A stretch of 15,897 nt of DNA, from NCBI GenBank assembly GCA_028689195.1, contig JAQTWR010000012.1, forward strand, positions 1-15,897, in the 5' to 3' direction. Positions 6,819 to 14,305 of this stretch are shown piece after piece (positions within the stretch are counted from its first letter, which is position 1; every line of letters starts with the position of its first letter). Source of the stretch: Anaerolineales bacterium (GTDB lineage: Bacteria; Chloroflexota; Anaerolineae; Anaerolineales; Villigracilaceae). The notes beneath the pieces were generated by a model. It was not told the DNA's origin, made no database searches, and worked only from the letters and a program-made list of their open reading frames with translations. A program made the translations under genes and the position numbers.

Positions 6819-7772
6819 ATGATAAACAAATTCAAATCCGTGAAAATGTTTTTGATAAGCGTCGCGCTGCTGGCATGTTCTTTCACAGCAAACAGCGTTC
6901 CAACGCCCACGCCAACCGTGGTTTCAACCAGCGTTCCGACCATAACCGCCACGCCTCGAGCCACATCAACGCCTTTTTATAAAGTGGAAGTTGGAAAAAC
7001 AATCGCGGTCAAAAGCGGCGGATTCAGTTTCTCGCAGATCAATGGGTACAAAGCATGGAAAGAAGACAACACCGGCGCATATTTAGCCAACCCCGATAGA
7101 TCAGTTAATGTCGGCGTTCTCGCCTATCCGCGCCCCAGCGGAGCAACCCTCGCGGGGCTGATGTCAAACTGGCGCGACGGATTTAAAAGCGATTTTGACG
7201 AGGTCAATTTTGCCGAACCTGTAGCCGAAACAAAAGGCGATATTTCATCGCTTTCTGTCGCGTTTACAGGCATAGATAAAAAAATCCCCATGGAGGGACG
7301 TTTAACCATCTATGAGCCGCAAAAAGCGAAACTCATCTATTTATACACAATCGCTTACGGAGATCAGCGTTGGCAGCGCGAAGGGCAACAAGTATTTGAA
7401 ACCACGGCGGGCAGCATAAAATTATTTACAATCACCGCGCTGGAAAACTGCCCAACCACAAAAAACGAGAATTACGGTTACCGCAAAACCAACCCGATTA
7501 AAATCGGCGGCGGCGGCGAACAAGAAGGAAGCGCCCGCATCGCCAATTACCTTAACGCATTATTGGGACGCAAAGGCGAGATTGTCTCGTATAACACCGG
7601 CAAAGCGGATTCCTATGCGGGCATTGACCTGGACGTTTACCTATTGCGTATCGGCAACGATCATAAAGGGTTATATTTCGACACATCCAACTTTGAAGAA
7701 TTGAGCGTCCCGTACGGCTTATCCTGTTCGGCGCCGCTGCCCGGAAAACCAGATAACGGAACCCCGCTATAA
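6819..7772 (+). CDS. Lipoprotein with PsbP/DUF1795-like domain
   Basis: The 317-residue protein starts at ATG 6819, four bases after AAAGGAGG. A lipoprotein signal ends in LLAC with lipidation at C20. A Thr/Pro-rich spacer (about 28-52) holds the rest away from the membrane. Residues about 55-205 look like a PsbP/DUF1795-type fold, with FSFSQINGYKAW near its start. A second part (about 210-305) contains NPIKIGGGG and YLNALLGRKGEIVSYNTG, and is bounded by C211 and C303, which may form a disulfide. The role is unknown; such proteins are usually surface-attached binding or assembly factors. It is followed four bases later by a phosphatase gene. Confidence 0.82.
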   Translation: MINKFKSVKMFLISVALLACSFTANSVPTPTPTVVSTSVPTITATPRATSTPFYKVEVGKTIAVKSGGFSFSQINGYKAWKEDNTGAYLANPDRSVNVGVLAYPRPSGATLAGLMSNWRDGFKSDFDEVNFAEPVAETKGDISSLSVAFTGIDKKIPMEGRLTIYEPQKAKLIYLYTIAYGDQRWQREGQQVFETTAGSIKLFTITALENCPTTKNENYGYRKTNPIKIGGGGEQEGSARIANYLNALLGRKGEIVSYNTGKADSYAGIDLDVYLLRIGNDHKGLYFDTSNFEELSVPYGLSCSAPLPGKPDNGTPL

Positions 7773-7776
7773 AACC

Positions 7777-8316
7777 ATGACATCGCTTCCCATTCCAGAA
7801 TCCTATTGGGTTGTTCCCGATAAATTTCTCGCGGGCGAATATCCCGGCAGTTACGACGAGCGAATCGCGCGCCAAAGAATTTCCGCTTTTCTCAACGCCG
7901 GGATTAACGACTTTATTGACCTGACCGCGGCGAACGAACTCGTTTCGTACGAACCGCTTCTGAAAGAACTCGCGCCGCTCTACGAACTCGACGTAAACTA
8001 CGCGCGCATCCCCATTCGAGATCATCGCGTGCCAAGCGCCGAAACCATGCGCCATATTCTCGACGCAATTGACGAATCTATAGAACGCAGCCGCAGGGTC
8101 TACATCCACTGCTGGGGAGGCGTAGGACGCACGGGCATTGCGGTCGGGTGTTATCTCGTCCGTCACGGCGAGACGCCCAAACGCGCCGTCGCGCAGGTGG
8201 ATAATTTATTTCACACCAGACCCAAAAATCCATATTTTTCCCACTCGCCCGAAACCGAAGAACAAATTCAATTCGTTTTAGATTGGCGCGAATCGCCGCG
8301 CTATTGCGAAGGCTAA
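7777..8316 (+). CDS. Dual-specificity-type protein phosphatase
   Basis: The 179-residue protein carries the signature HCWGGVGRTG (111-120), with C112 as nucleophile and R118 as phosphate-binding residue. D82 in the PIRDHRVPS loop is the probable general acid. This is the Cys-based phosphatase family (HCx5R) that removes phosphate from Tyr, Ser/Thr or, in some members, small molecules. There is no signal peptide, so it acts in the cytosol. The ATG lies four bases after the lipoprotein stop and lacks a clear ribosome site, so translation is probably coupled. The family is firm; the substrate is unknown. Confidence 0.92.
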   Translation: MTSLPIPESYWVVPDKFLAGEYPGSYDERIARQRISAFLNAGINDFIDLTAANELVSYEPLLKELAPLYELDVNYARIPIRDHRVPSAETMRHILDAIDESIERSRRVYIHCWGGVGRTGIAVGCYLVRHGETPKRAVAQVDNLFHTRPKNPYFSHSPETEEQIQFVLDWRESPRYCEG

Positions 8317-8318
8317 CG

Positions 8319-9059
8319 TTGAGTGAAATCGAAACGATGAACTGGCGCGCGCGTTATCTCCAACAAGCCGCATGGACTCGCGGTTTGCGAAAATATCTTT
8401 TTGATCAGGCGGGACTTTCGCGCGCCAAACGAATCCTCGATGTGGGCTGCGGCTACGGCGCGATACTGGGCGAAATCCCCGCGCCCGCCGCGCCTTACGG
8501 ACTCGACCTCGACTCTGCCGCGCTGACCGAATGTAAAATCCACGCCCCAAACGCCGCCCTCACCCGCGCGAACGGTCAGCGCCTGCCATACGCCGATAAA
8601 TCATTCGACATTGCTTATTGTCATTATCTTTTGTTATGGGTAGAAGACCCGTTGCAGGTTGCGCGCGAAATGGCGCGGGTCAGCCGCCATGTCATCGCAT
8701 TGGCGGAACCCGATTACGGTCAACGCGTAGACGAGCCGACGGAACTCAAAGCGCTGGGCGCGATGCAAACAGAATCATTACGCAGGCAGGGCGCAAATCC
8801 ATTTTTGGGCGGCGCGCTGGCTGAGATTTTTTATCAGGCTGGAATCAAAATCGTAGAAACAGGACAAATTCAAAATCAGGATTCAGCGCGTCCGATTGAG
8901 GATGGGGAAAGCGAATGGGACGTGATCCAGTTTGATTTGCAGGGAATCGCATCGGACGTCGAAATCCAAAAAATGAAAATATTGGATCGGCAGACGCGCG
9001 AAAACGGAAAACGGATTTTGCGTATCCCGACTTTTTTTGCGTGGGGATTATCCCGCTAG
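8319..9059 (+). CDS. Class I SAM-dependent methyltransferase
   Basis: With a start at TTG 8319 the product has 246 residues. Motif I is ILDVGCGYG (39-47), and GLDLDSAAL supplies the acidic residue that binds the SAM ribose. PYADKSFDIAYCHYLLLWVEDP is the usual Methyltransf_11 region before the substrate-binding part. The TTG lies two bases after the phosphatase stop and seven after AAGG. ATG 8337 in the same frame would shorten it by six residues, and a TTG at 8283 would overlap the phosphatase. The methyl acceptor cannot be told from sequence. The 3' end overlaps the convergent Nudix gene by 12 bases. Confidence 0.9.
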   Translation: MSEIETMNWRARYLQQAAWTRGLRKYLFDQAGLSRAKRILDVGCGYGAILGEIPAPAAPYGLDLDSAALTECKIHAPNAALTRANGQRLPYADKSFDIAYCHYLLLWVEDPLQVAREMARVSRHVIALAEPDYGQRVDEPTELKALGAMQTESLRRQGANPFLGGALAEIFYQAGIKIVETGQIQNQDSARPIEDGESEWDVIQFDLQGIASDVEIQKMKILDRQTRENGKRILRIPTFFAWGLSR

Positions 9060-9539
9060 AATTTTTTGCGTGGCTTTGAAAGCCAAAGGGGGCAACTGGG
9101 CGCGCGCGAACCATTCAGCGGCGTCGGCGTCATCGGCGGCGGCAAGTTCGCCGCTCACAATCTCGGCATGGTAAACAATAATAAAATCGGCGCCGCGCTC
9201 GTGTTCCTGCCCCGCAATCACATCCGCAACGCTGGTTACGCGCACCGTCAAACCCGTCTCTTCCAGACACTCGCGCGCGGCGGCTTCGGCGGGGTCTTCG
9301 CCGCCGTTGACAAAACCCGCGGGCAAAGTCCACAACCCGCGAAAAGGCTCGTTCGCGCGGCGCACAAGCAAAACGCGGCGGTCATCCTCGACAAGGACAG
9401 CCGCCGCAACTTTTGGGTCAACAAAATAAATCCATCCGCATTGCGGGCAAACCGGACGCTCGCCGCCGAACTTATTTTCGCGGATCATCCCGGCGCCGCA
9501 GCGCGGACAAAACTTGATATGACGATCTCTTAGCGCCAT
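9048..9539 (-). CDS. Nudix hydrolase with N-terminal zinc ribbon
   Basis: The 163-residue protein begins MALRDRHIKF. CxxC pairs at C11/C14 and C31/C34 form a zinc ribbon like that of NADH pyrophosphatase relatives. The Nudix box runs from G75 to about L97, with E81, R89, E90, E93, E94 and G96 in the expected places; these bind the metal for hydrolysis of nucleoside diphosphate-linked compounds. The exact substrate (NADH, ADP-ribose or another) is not evident. I chose ATG at 9539, which overlaps the last ten bases of the anti-sigma gene (ATGGCGCTAA). An upstream in-frame start would extend it 26 residues into sequence that looks non-homologous. Confidence 0.9.
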   Translation of the reverse strand: MALRDRHIKFCPRCGAGMIRENKFGGERPVCPQCGWIYFVDPKVAAAVLVEDDRRVLLVRRANEPFRGLWTLPAGFVNGGEDPAEAAARECLEETGLTVRVTSVADVIAGQEHERGADFIIVYHAEIVSGELAAADDADAAEWFARAQLPPLAFKATQKILAG

Positions 9540-10201
9540 TTTCTTTTTGCAGATTGGCGCAAGGCAAACATGACCAGCGCGCCGATGATTGCGACAACCA
9601 TCAGGCTGATCTGCCATGCGGTAAGAGCCGCGCTTCGATTCTGAACCTCAGGTTGATTCTGCGGCGCGGAATTATCCATGCCCGGCGCTTCTTTTGCCGT
9701 CGGCGCCTCGCCGCCCAAGAGCGGGGGCGAAGCCTCGGCAGAAGCGGTCGGCAGGGCAAACATCTCTACGGCTGGCGCTTCGGTCGCCGCAGGCGCTTCG
9801 GTTGCGGCGGCAGCCATCGGCGCTTGCGCTTGCATTGGAGCGGCTTCTCTGTTTACGCTGTCAGCAAGCGGAGCCGCGCCGCCCATTGATAAAGAAAATG
9901 AATTTGCGGCGAAGGTCAAAATTAACAGCGCCGTTGCAAAGGCGGATGAAAATTTAAAGAACGAATATGCGCGCGGCAAAGGCGGATTTTGCCCGACCAT
10001 TTTGCGGGTCAATGTGAAGTTGCGCGGCGCTTTGCGTTGGGGAAGTTTGCGGAGAATATTCCGCGCGACGCGAAGATCTGCCAACGCGGATTCCAGTTCG
10101 CGGTCGGCGGCAACGCGGGATTCCAATCGCGCAGATTCCGACGGGCTGAGTTGTCCGTCTAAATAAGCGGAGAGGAGTTGAATATCGCGAGAGTTTTTCA
10201 T
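9530..10201 (-). CDS. Membrane anti-sigma factor lacking zinc ligands
   Basis: The 223-residue protein starts in an ATGA overlap with the sigma factor gene. Residues 1-60 contain LLSAYLDGQLSPSESARLESRV, the helical pattern of anti-sigma sigma-binding domains. However, the whole protein has no Cys and no His, so it cannot be a zinc-binding (ZAS) type. A membrane helix follows (about 82-104), then an Ala/Pro/Glu-rich extracellular stretch (ATEAPAATEAPA), then a second helix (about 193-214) with a basic end. I infer it holds the ECF sigma factor at the membrane and releases it on a signal. Its identity rests on the gene order and the N-terminal pattern. Confidence 0.8.
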   Translation of the reverse strand: MKNSRDIQLLSAYLDGQLSPSESARLESRVAADRELESALADLRVARNILRKLPQRKAPRNFTLTRKMVGQNPPLPRAYSFFKFSSAFATALLILTFAANSFSLSMGGAAPLADSVNREAAPMQAQAPMAAAATEAPAATEAPAVEMFALPTASAEASPPLLGGEAPTAKEAPGMDNSAPQNQPEVQNRSAALTAWQISLMVVAIIGALVMFALRQSAKRKWR

Positions 10202-10806
10202 CGGGTGTTCTCCCCTTCCAGACGAAATGAAGCGGGCAATAGTTCCTCAAATCCGCGCAGACATTCGCGCAGACGCAAACGCGCGCGCGCAAGCCGACTC
10301 TTGATGGTGCCAAGCGGAACGCGGATGGCGGCTGCCACTTCGCTGTAATCCATGCCTTGAATATCGGCAAGCGCCACGACGGTGCGAAATTCAACGGGAA
10401 GATCGTCAAGGCAGTGTTGAATGGCGTGTTCGAGTTCGTCGGCTTCGGATTGTTCTGCGGGGGTCATGTTGGGGTCGGCGAGCCAGCGCGGAGAATCCAT
10501 CTCTTCGCCGTCGTTGGTATCGGGTTCGAGCGGCGTTGTCGGTCGGCGCTTTTTGCGGCGCAGTTCGTCGTAACAAGCATTGGTGACGGTACGCATCAGC
10601 CACGCTTTGAACGATCCGCCGCGAAACGACGAGAGATTTTTGAACGCAGAAATGAAGGCGTCTTGCGCCGCATCCTGCGCGAGGTCTTCGTCGCCGAGAA
10701 TGCGAAGCGCGGTGTTGAAGACCATATTCTGATAATGAAGAATAAGGGTGTTGAATGAATCCAAGTCGCCGCGCTGCGCGGTTTGAATGAGGGATGTTTC
10801 GTCCAT
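10198..10806 (-). CDS. ECF-family RNA polymerase sigma factor
   Basis: The 202-residue protein has sigma region 2 (about 20-90, with DLAQDAAQDAFISAFKNL and FKAWLMRTVTNACYDELRR). Region 4 (about 127-180) ends in YSEVAAAIRVPLGTIKSRLARAR, the helix-turn-helix that reads the -35 element. An acidic linker lies between. It directs RNA polymerase to a small regulon, probably including its own operon. I chose ATG 10806; an upstream in-frame ATG at 10857 would lie in the apparent target duplication of the mobile element. The -10 box TACAAT is only seven bases from the ATG and there is no ribosome site, which suggests a leaderless message. The anti-sigma gene follows with a 4-base overlap. Confidence 0.95.
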   Translation of the reverse strand: MDETSLIQTAQRGDLDSFNTLILHYQNMVFNTALRILGDEDLAQDAAQDAFISAFKNLSSFRGGSFKAWLMRTVTNACYDELRRKKRRPTTPLEPDTNDGEEMDSPRWLADPNMTPAEQSEADELEHAIQHCLDDLPVEFRTVVALADIQGMDYSEVAAAIRVPLGTIKSRLARARLRLRECLRGFEELLPASFRLEGENTR

Positions 10807-10813
10807 GCGGGGA

Positions 10814-10819
10814 ATTGTA
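10814..10819 (-). promoter_or_regulatory. Candidate -10 box of the sigma-factor operon
   Basis: On the minus strand TACAAT lies seven bases before the ATG at 10806. Transcription would begin at or next to the A of the start codon. GGGG and CCCC flank the box. No good -35 match is visible 17 bases upstream, which may mean the promoter is read by the operon's own sigma factor. Confidence 0.45.
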
Positions 10820-10847
10820 CCCCAAGCGCGAATGAGTTGCGTGGCGC

Positions 10848-10990
10848 CTTCAGGCAAGAGAGTGTCTAACTTTGTGGGCTAAACACAAAGTCACGAAGAC
10901 TCGAAGACGCAAAGAAACCTTTGAGGCTTGGCGTCTTTGCGCCTTCGCGTTAAAGAAAGCCCATCCTTTTAGACACTCCTTCAGGCAACA
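10848..10990. mobile_element. MITE-like element with inverted ends and target duplication
   Basis: A 119-bp unit (10860-10978) has ends GAGTGTCTAA and TTAGACACTC that are perfect inverted repeats. After five unmatched bases the match resumes with TGGGCT/AGCCCA, giving 16 of 21 matches. Directly abutting both ends is a direct repeat, CTTCAGGCAAGA (10848-10859) and CTTCAGGCAACA (10979-10990), 11 of 12 identical, as expected for target duplication. The interior has no open frame. It holds further dyads, such as ACTTTGTG (10869-10876) with CACAAAGT (10884-10891), and wording rich in CGAAGAC and GCAAAG. It would need a transposase supplied elsewhere in the genome. Confidence 0.7.
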
Positions 10991-11019
10991 TTTGACCTCT
11001 TGCAAAAGTCTAAAGGTTC

Positions 11020-11080
11020 TAACCACGAAGACACAGAAACACTGAGAAAACCAATTTAAACTCCGCGCCTCTGTGGTTCA
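11020..11080. repeat. Dispersed intergenic repeat (AACCACGAAGACACAGA type)
   Basis: AACCACGAAGACACAGA near 11020 and TCTGTGGTT near 11070 form the imperfect outer arms of a short dyad. Phrases like this recur between genes in many environmental bacterial genomes. The rest of the gap to 11170 holds nothing I can name; no T-tailed hairpin is visible after the minus-strand gene that ends at 11171. Confidence 0.45.
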
Positions 11081-11170
11081 AAAAGATTCCCAGTTACTCG
11101 CTTATGCAAGAAGTCTATATACGCAAACCCACTACCCAAAAATATTTTGCCTGACAAAGCGCGGCGCAAG

Positions 11171-12304
11171 TTACTGTCCGATAGCGTAACTTTTCAATTC
11201 AATGTACCCCGAGACATCGCTTGGGTTTAAGGGGATGGAAATTCCAAAAACGTCGAGATTGGCGTAATTGCTTTGCGATTTGAGCAAGCCGATATTGGGC
11301 GCGAACCATTGCGTGGCTTGCGCGGTGATCGAACCCGTGGCTTGACTCCCGTTTACGGTGGCGGATACCTGCCCCTCGCCGCGACAAATCACTTTGAGCG
11401 CGTTGAACGTTCCTGCGGATACGGTCACGGTTTCAAAAGCCGCGCTGCCCGCCGCAAGCGTTTGGCAGGTCATCTGCACATTAGACGGCGCGACGTCGAA
11501 AGAAAAATCCCTGCCGTTGTAGTTGATCTTTCCGCTGCCATAAATGCGATATTGAATAATCCATGATAGCGCCCAATTGCTGGCGGCAAACGCGGCTTCA
11601 TTGGGAGCCAGCACGCCGCCGATGTAGTCCACGTTCATCTCGCCGTTGACCATATCGCCGAAAACTTTTTGTCCGCTGAGCAGTGGAAAGTTGAGGATAA
11701 TATCCTGATCGCATTGGACATAAGTCCGCGCGGTTGCGCCGCTATTGAGTTCAACCGCGTCTACGGCGGCTTGCGAACCTTCGACCGCGATGACGCGCAT
11801 ATTTACGTTTCCGCTGCGTTTTGGCGTATTGACGTAATACGTCCACTGCGAGGCGGGGCGCGCGGGATACAAGATATTTTTGCAAGTATTCGGGTTTGGC
11901 GAAGGCTGCGGAGGCGGCGACGGGAAGGGAACCGCGGTAGGCGTAAGCGTCACAACAACCGCTTGAATTGGCGCAGGCTGCGGCGCGTATGGAATGGCGG
12001 TATTTTGCGTCCACAAAGAAAATATCCAATTAGAAAATGCGGACGATGTAACCGTCGGCGACGGGGTTGGCGAAGCGGGAATTTGAGAGGGCGCGCCGAT
12101 TGGCAGCCCAATATTCGGCGGAGCGAGGCTCGGCGTGGCGTAGATATAAATCGGGACGGCAGGAAGCGCGGTCGGCTGGGCGGGGAGGAAGAACTTGAGA
12201 GCCACGGTCAAACCGGCGCACAATACAAACGCCGTCACAGAAAAAGCCGCAATCCACCAGAGGCTGCGTCCCTTTTTTAATTGCCGCGTAAAATTCTTGA
12301 CCAT
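11171..12304 (-). CDS. Membrane-anchored DUF3108-like protein with Pro-rich stalk
   Basis: The 377-residue protein begins MVKNFTRQLKKG, a basic cytosolic end, followed by one membrane helix (about 14-39). A Pro/Thr/Ser-rich stalk (about 41-140) carries the outer domain. That domain contains VTVSAGTFNALKVIC and WFAPNIGLLKSQS, phrases typical of DUF3108-like or related beta-rich outer proteins. Its function is unknown. The ATG follows a TAGAAT box by only six bases, so the message may be leaderless. It stands alone, divergent from the first NBR1-Ig lipoprotein gene with 129 bases between them. Confidence 0.8.
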   Translation of the reverse strand: MVKNFTRQLKKGRSLWWIAAFSVTAFVLCAGLTVALKFFLPAQPTALPAVPIYIYATPSLAPPNIGLPIGAPSQIPASPTPSPTVTSSAFSNWIFSLWTQNTAIPYAPQPAPIQAVVVTLTPTAVPFPSPPPQPSPNPNTCKNILYPARPASQWTYYVNTPKRSGNVNMRVIAVEGSQAAVDAVELNSGATARTYVQCDQDIILNFPLLSGQKVFGDMVNGEMNVDYIGGVLAPNEAAFAASNWALSWIIQYRIYGSGKINYNGRDFSFDVAPSNVQMTCQTLAAGSAAFETVTVSAGTFNALKVICRGEGQVSATVNGSQATGSITAQATQWFAPNIGLLKSQSNYANLDVFGISIPLNPSDVSGYIELKSYAIGQ

Positions 12305-12310
12305 GTTTTC

Positions 12311-12316
12311 ATTCTA
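12311..12316 (-). promoter_or_regulatory. Candidate -10 box of leaderless minus-strand gene
   Basis: TAGAAT on the minus strand ends six bases before the ATG at 12304. With normal spacing to the start of transcription, the message would begin at or inside the start codon. No ribosome binding site is present, in agreement with a leaderless message. Confidence 0.45.
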
Positions 12317-12406
12317 TCATCGGGAGAGGCGCGCGGCGTTATAAAATCAATGCAATCGAGAAGATGGGGGATCAAAAACACCTTCCGCGCCGCGCCTCAA
12401 ATCGCA

Positions 12407-12412
12407 TATAAT
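12407..12412 (+). promoter_or_regulatory. Consensus -10 box for first NBR1-Ig gene
   Basis: TATAAT lies 21 bases before the ATG at 12434, whose own ribosome site is AAAGGA (12423-12428). The -35 region is not well matched. A second ATG at 12420 lies close to the predicted transcript start but opens only an 11-codon frame overlapping the real gene. Confidence 0.55.
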
Positions 12413-12433
12413 CATTACGATGAAAGGAAAAAA

Positions 12434-13390
12434 ATGTTCAAACGTATATTCTTAACTTTAATTACGACTTCCATACTCGTCAGCGCCTGCGGCGCGCAAG
12501 CCGCGCAAGACCCGTACGTTCAAACGGCGGTCGCGCTGACTGTCGCCGCGAAGAACGCGGAACAGAGCGCGCCGACGCCCACCCCTGAAACGGTCGCCAT
12601 CGCAACAAAATCGCCGCTGGAGTTTTCGCCGACGCTCACGCTGTCTGCGCCCATCGCTTCGGCGACCGCGCCCGTCAACGCGAACGCAAATCCATGCGCC
12701 AAAGCCAGCCTCGTCAGCGAAACGATTGTAGACGGCACAATCTTCAAGCCCGGTCAAAAATTTACCAAAACATGGGAAATCAAAAATACGAGTTCGTGCG
12801 CGTGGAATACGAGTTATAAGATCGTCTTCTGGGACGGCGATATTCTCGGCGGCGGATATGTTTACAACCTGCCGCAGAATGTGCCGCCGCAAGGCGTGGT
12901 TTCCATCTCGCTTGTCCTTACCGCGCCAACGGTAGACGGGAGTTACAAATCCAAATGGGCTTTGCAAACTCCAGACGGGGTTAATTTTGGCGTGGGCGAT
13001 TACAGCGCGCCATTCTACGCGGAAATTGTGGTCTCATCGTCGAGCAAGCCCGCGTACGCGGTAACATCCGTGACTTATCAGATGACGCGCGAACCCGCGA
13101 CGGGCTGTCCGGCGAACATAAACTACATCGCATACGCCACCGTCACTACCAACGGACCGCTCGAATTCAAATATTATTGGGTTCAAAGCGACGGGCATAA
13201 CATCTACAACAAAGAACTTATCAAAATGGAAGCCGCCGGCAGCGTGGTTCTTTCCAACAGTTGGAAACTCAACCTCGCAAGCAATGCCGTCACGCGCTGG
13301 ATGGCGCTGGCAATCGGGATTTCTGACGGCGAATATTATCAATTCACAGAATATCCGCATGTCGAGTTTACGAAAACCTGCGGCGGATAG
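12434..13390 (+). CDS. Lipoprotein with NBR1-type Ig domain and extra C-terminal domain
   Basis: The 318-residue product has a lipoprotein signal ending LVSAC (lipidated C19). A short helical, Thr-rich spacer (about 25-85) follows. The NBR1-Ig-like domain (about 91-200) shows DGTIFKPGQKFTKTWEIKN, then SCAW and a W-A-L-Q-T-P strand near its end. C88 and C122 are spaced like cysteine pairs in the two neighbouring lipoproteins and may form a disulfide. A further beta-rich domain (about 206-316) is found only in this member. It lies outside the cell, attached to the membrane by lipid. NBR1-Ig domains occur in bacterial surface proteins, but their ligands are mostly unknown. Confidence 0.88.
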   Translation: MFKRIFLTLITTSILVSACGAQAAQDPYVQTAVALTVAAKNAEQSAPTPTPETVAIATKSPLEFSPTLTLSAPIASATAPVNANANPCAKASLVSETIVDGTIFKPGQKFTKTWEIKNTSSCAWNTSYKIVFWDGDILGGGYVYNLPQNVPPQGVVSISLVLTAPTVDGSYKSKWALQTPDGVNFGVGDYSAPFYAEIVVSSSSKPAYAVTSVTYQMTREPATGCPANINYIAYATVTTNGPLEFKYYWVQSDGHNIYNKELIKMEAAGSVVLSNSWKLNLASNAVTRWMALAIGISDGEYYQFTEYPHVEFTKTCGG

Positions 13391-13424
13391 AGAATCTTCG
13401 CCGAAAGAAGGCAATATATCCACG

Positions 13425-13453
13425 AAAGAAGCCGGCGCGCGCCGGCTTCTTTT
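13425..13453 (+). terminator. Strong intrinsic terminator (28-bp perfect palindrome)
   Basis: Positions 13425-13452 form a perfect palindrome centred between 13438 and 13439. The core is GCCGGCGCGCGCCGGC with AAAGAA and TTCTTT outside it. Its A and T ends supply the U-run in either direction, so it could work both ways. It separates the first NBR1-Ig gene from the promoter of the second. Confidence 0.85.
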
Positions 13454-13500
13454 GGCGTTTGCCCAAAACGCGCGCCGATACGCCTATCCGTTAGCTGCGT

Positions 13501-13506
13501 TATAAT
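13501..13506 (+). promoter_or_regulatory. Consensus -10 box for second NBR1-Ig gene
   Basis: TATAAT lies between the strong terminator and the ribosome site GGAGG (13522-13526) of the gene starting at 13536. No good -35 match is seen. The second lipoprotein therefore probably starts its own transcript. Confidence 0.55.
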
Positions 13507-13535
13507 AAAGTTAATCATTTTCGGAGGTTACTGAT

Positions 13536-14258
13536 ATGAAATTTGGAAAGAAATTCTGGCTGGTAAGCGCCGCAACGCTGATTTCCATCCTATTAAGTTC
13601 ATGCAACTTGGGCGCGACTCCAGTTCCCACGCAAGACACGGGCGCGATACAAACCCAGGTATTTAATGATATTTTGATGCAAGCCGCTTCACAACAAACT
13701 CAAACCGCGTTGGCGAATCCAACCGCTACCAATACTCCGCTGCCAACGCCAACAACGGGATTTCTCCCGACCTTTGCGCCCATCGGCGGAGGGGGCGCTA
13801 CGCCTTTGGCGATTGGCACGCCGATTTCCGGCTTTACGCCGCTGGCGCCGCTCCCTACCGTTGCCGGAGCTATCCCGACAATCACTACAAAAAACGGCTG
13901 TAACGACGGCTCTTATATCGGAGAAACGAACGTCGCCAACGTGGATTGGGAAGAACTCAAAGGCAATACCGCCTACTCTAAAGGATGGACGATATTAAAC
14001 ACGGGAACCTGCGTGTGGGATGACGGGTACATATTCTCTCTCGTCACAGAATTTTCCAGCCCGGAAATTAGATGGGACAAAGAAAGTATTATCATCACCA
14101 AAAAGGACGTGTTTACCGAGCCGCAACATTCGCAATCCTTCATCGTAAAATTTACCACGCCCAAAGCGCCCGGCAGGTACGAAGCCTACTGGAAACTGCA
14201 AGACGACGCGAAAAATTATTTTGGTCCCATGGTTTGGATTCGCTTTACGATTCAATAA
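13536..14258 (+). CDS. Lipoprotein with NBR1-type Ig domain
   Basis: The 240-residue protein starts ten bases after GGAGG. Its lipoprotein signal ends LLSSC with lipidation at C23. A Gln/Thr-rich helical part (about 35-60) and a Pro/Thr/Gly-rich spacer (about 61-115) come before the NBR1-Ig-like domain (about 122-240). This has SKGWTILNTGTCVWDDGY and the terminal YEAYWKLQ strand. C122 and C159 correspond to the cysteine pair in its neighbours. It is the most diverged of the three copies, with a longer central loop. A lipid-anchored extracellular binding or cell-wall-associated role is likely but unproven. Confidence 0.87.
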   Translation: MKFGKKFWLVSAATLISILLSSCNLGATPVPTQDTGAIQTQVFNDILMQAASQQTQTALANPTATNTPLPTPTTGFLPTFAPIGGGGATPLAIGTPISGFTPLAPLPTVAGAIPTITTKNGCNDGSYIGETNVANVDWEELKGNTAYSKGWTILNTGTCVWDDGYIFSLVTEFSSPEIRWDKESIIITKKDVFTEPQHSQSFIVKFTTPKAPGRYEAYWKLQDDAKNYFGPMVWIRFTIQ

Positions 14259-14260
14259 TA

Positions 14261-14287
14261 GCCACCCTCGCCCTCCGGGAGAGGGCT
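14261..14287 (+). repeat. Short hairpin repeat between lipoprotein genes
   Basis: GCCCTC (14270-14275) and GAGGGC (14281-14286) form a stem with a 5-base loop, CGGGA. The wording CCCTCCGGGAGAGGGCTAAC resembles a common dispersed hairpin in bacterial genomes. No T-run follows, so readthrough into the third lipoprotein gene is expected. Confidence 0.55.
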
Positions 14288-14305
14288 AACACAAAAAGAG
14301 GACGA

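Noticed and set aside
9033..9073. Possible terminator between the methyltransferase and Nudix genes, plus a 12-bp direct repeat TTTTTTGCGTGG
   Set aside because: The stem has only about four pairs with a 3-base loop and the T-run is seven bases away; the direct repeat may be chance.
9066..10166. Long plus-strand open frames opposite the Nudix and anti-sigma genes
   Set aside because: The minus-strand frames carry a Nudix box and an operon order that explain the region; the plus-strand products are basic, low-complexity and unrecognisable.
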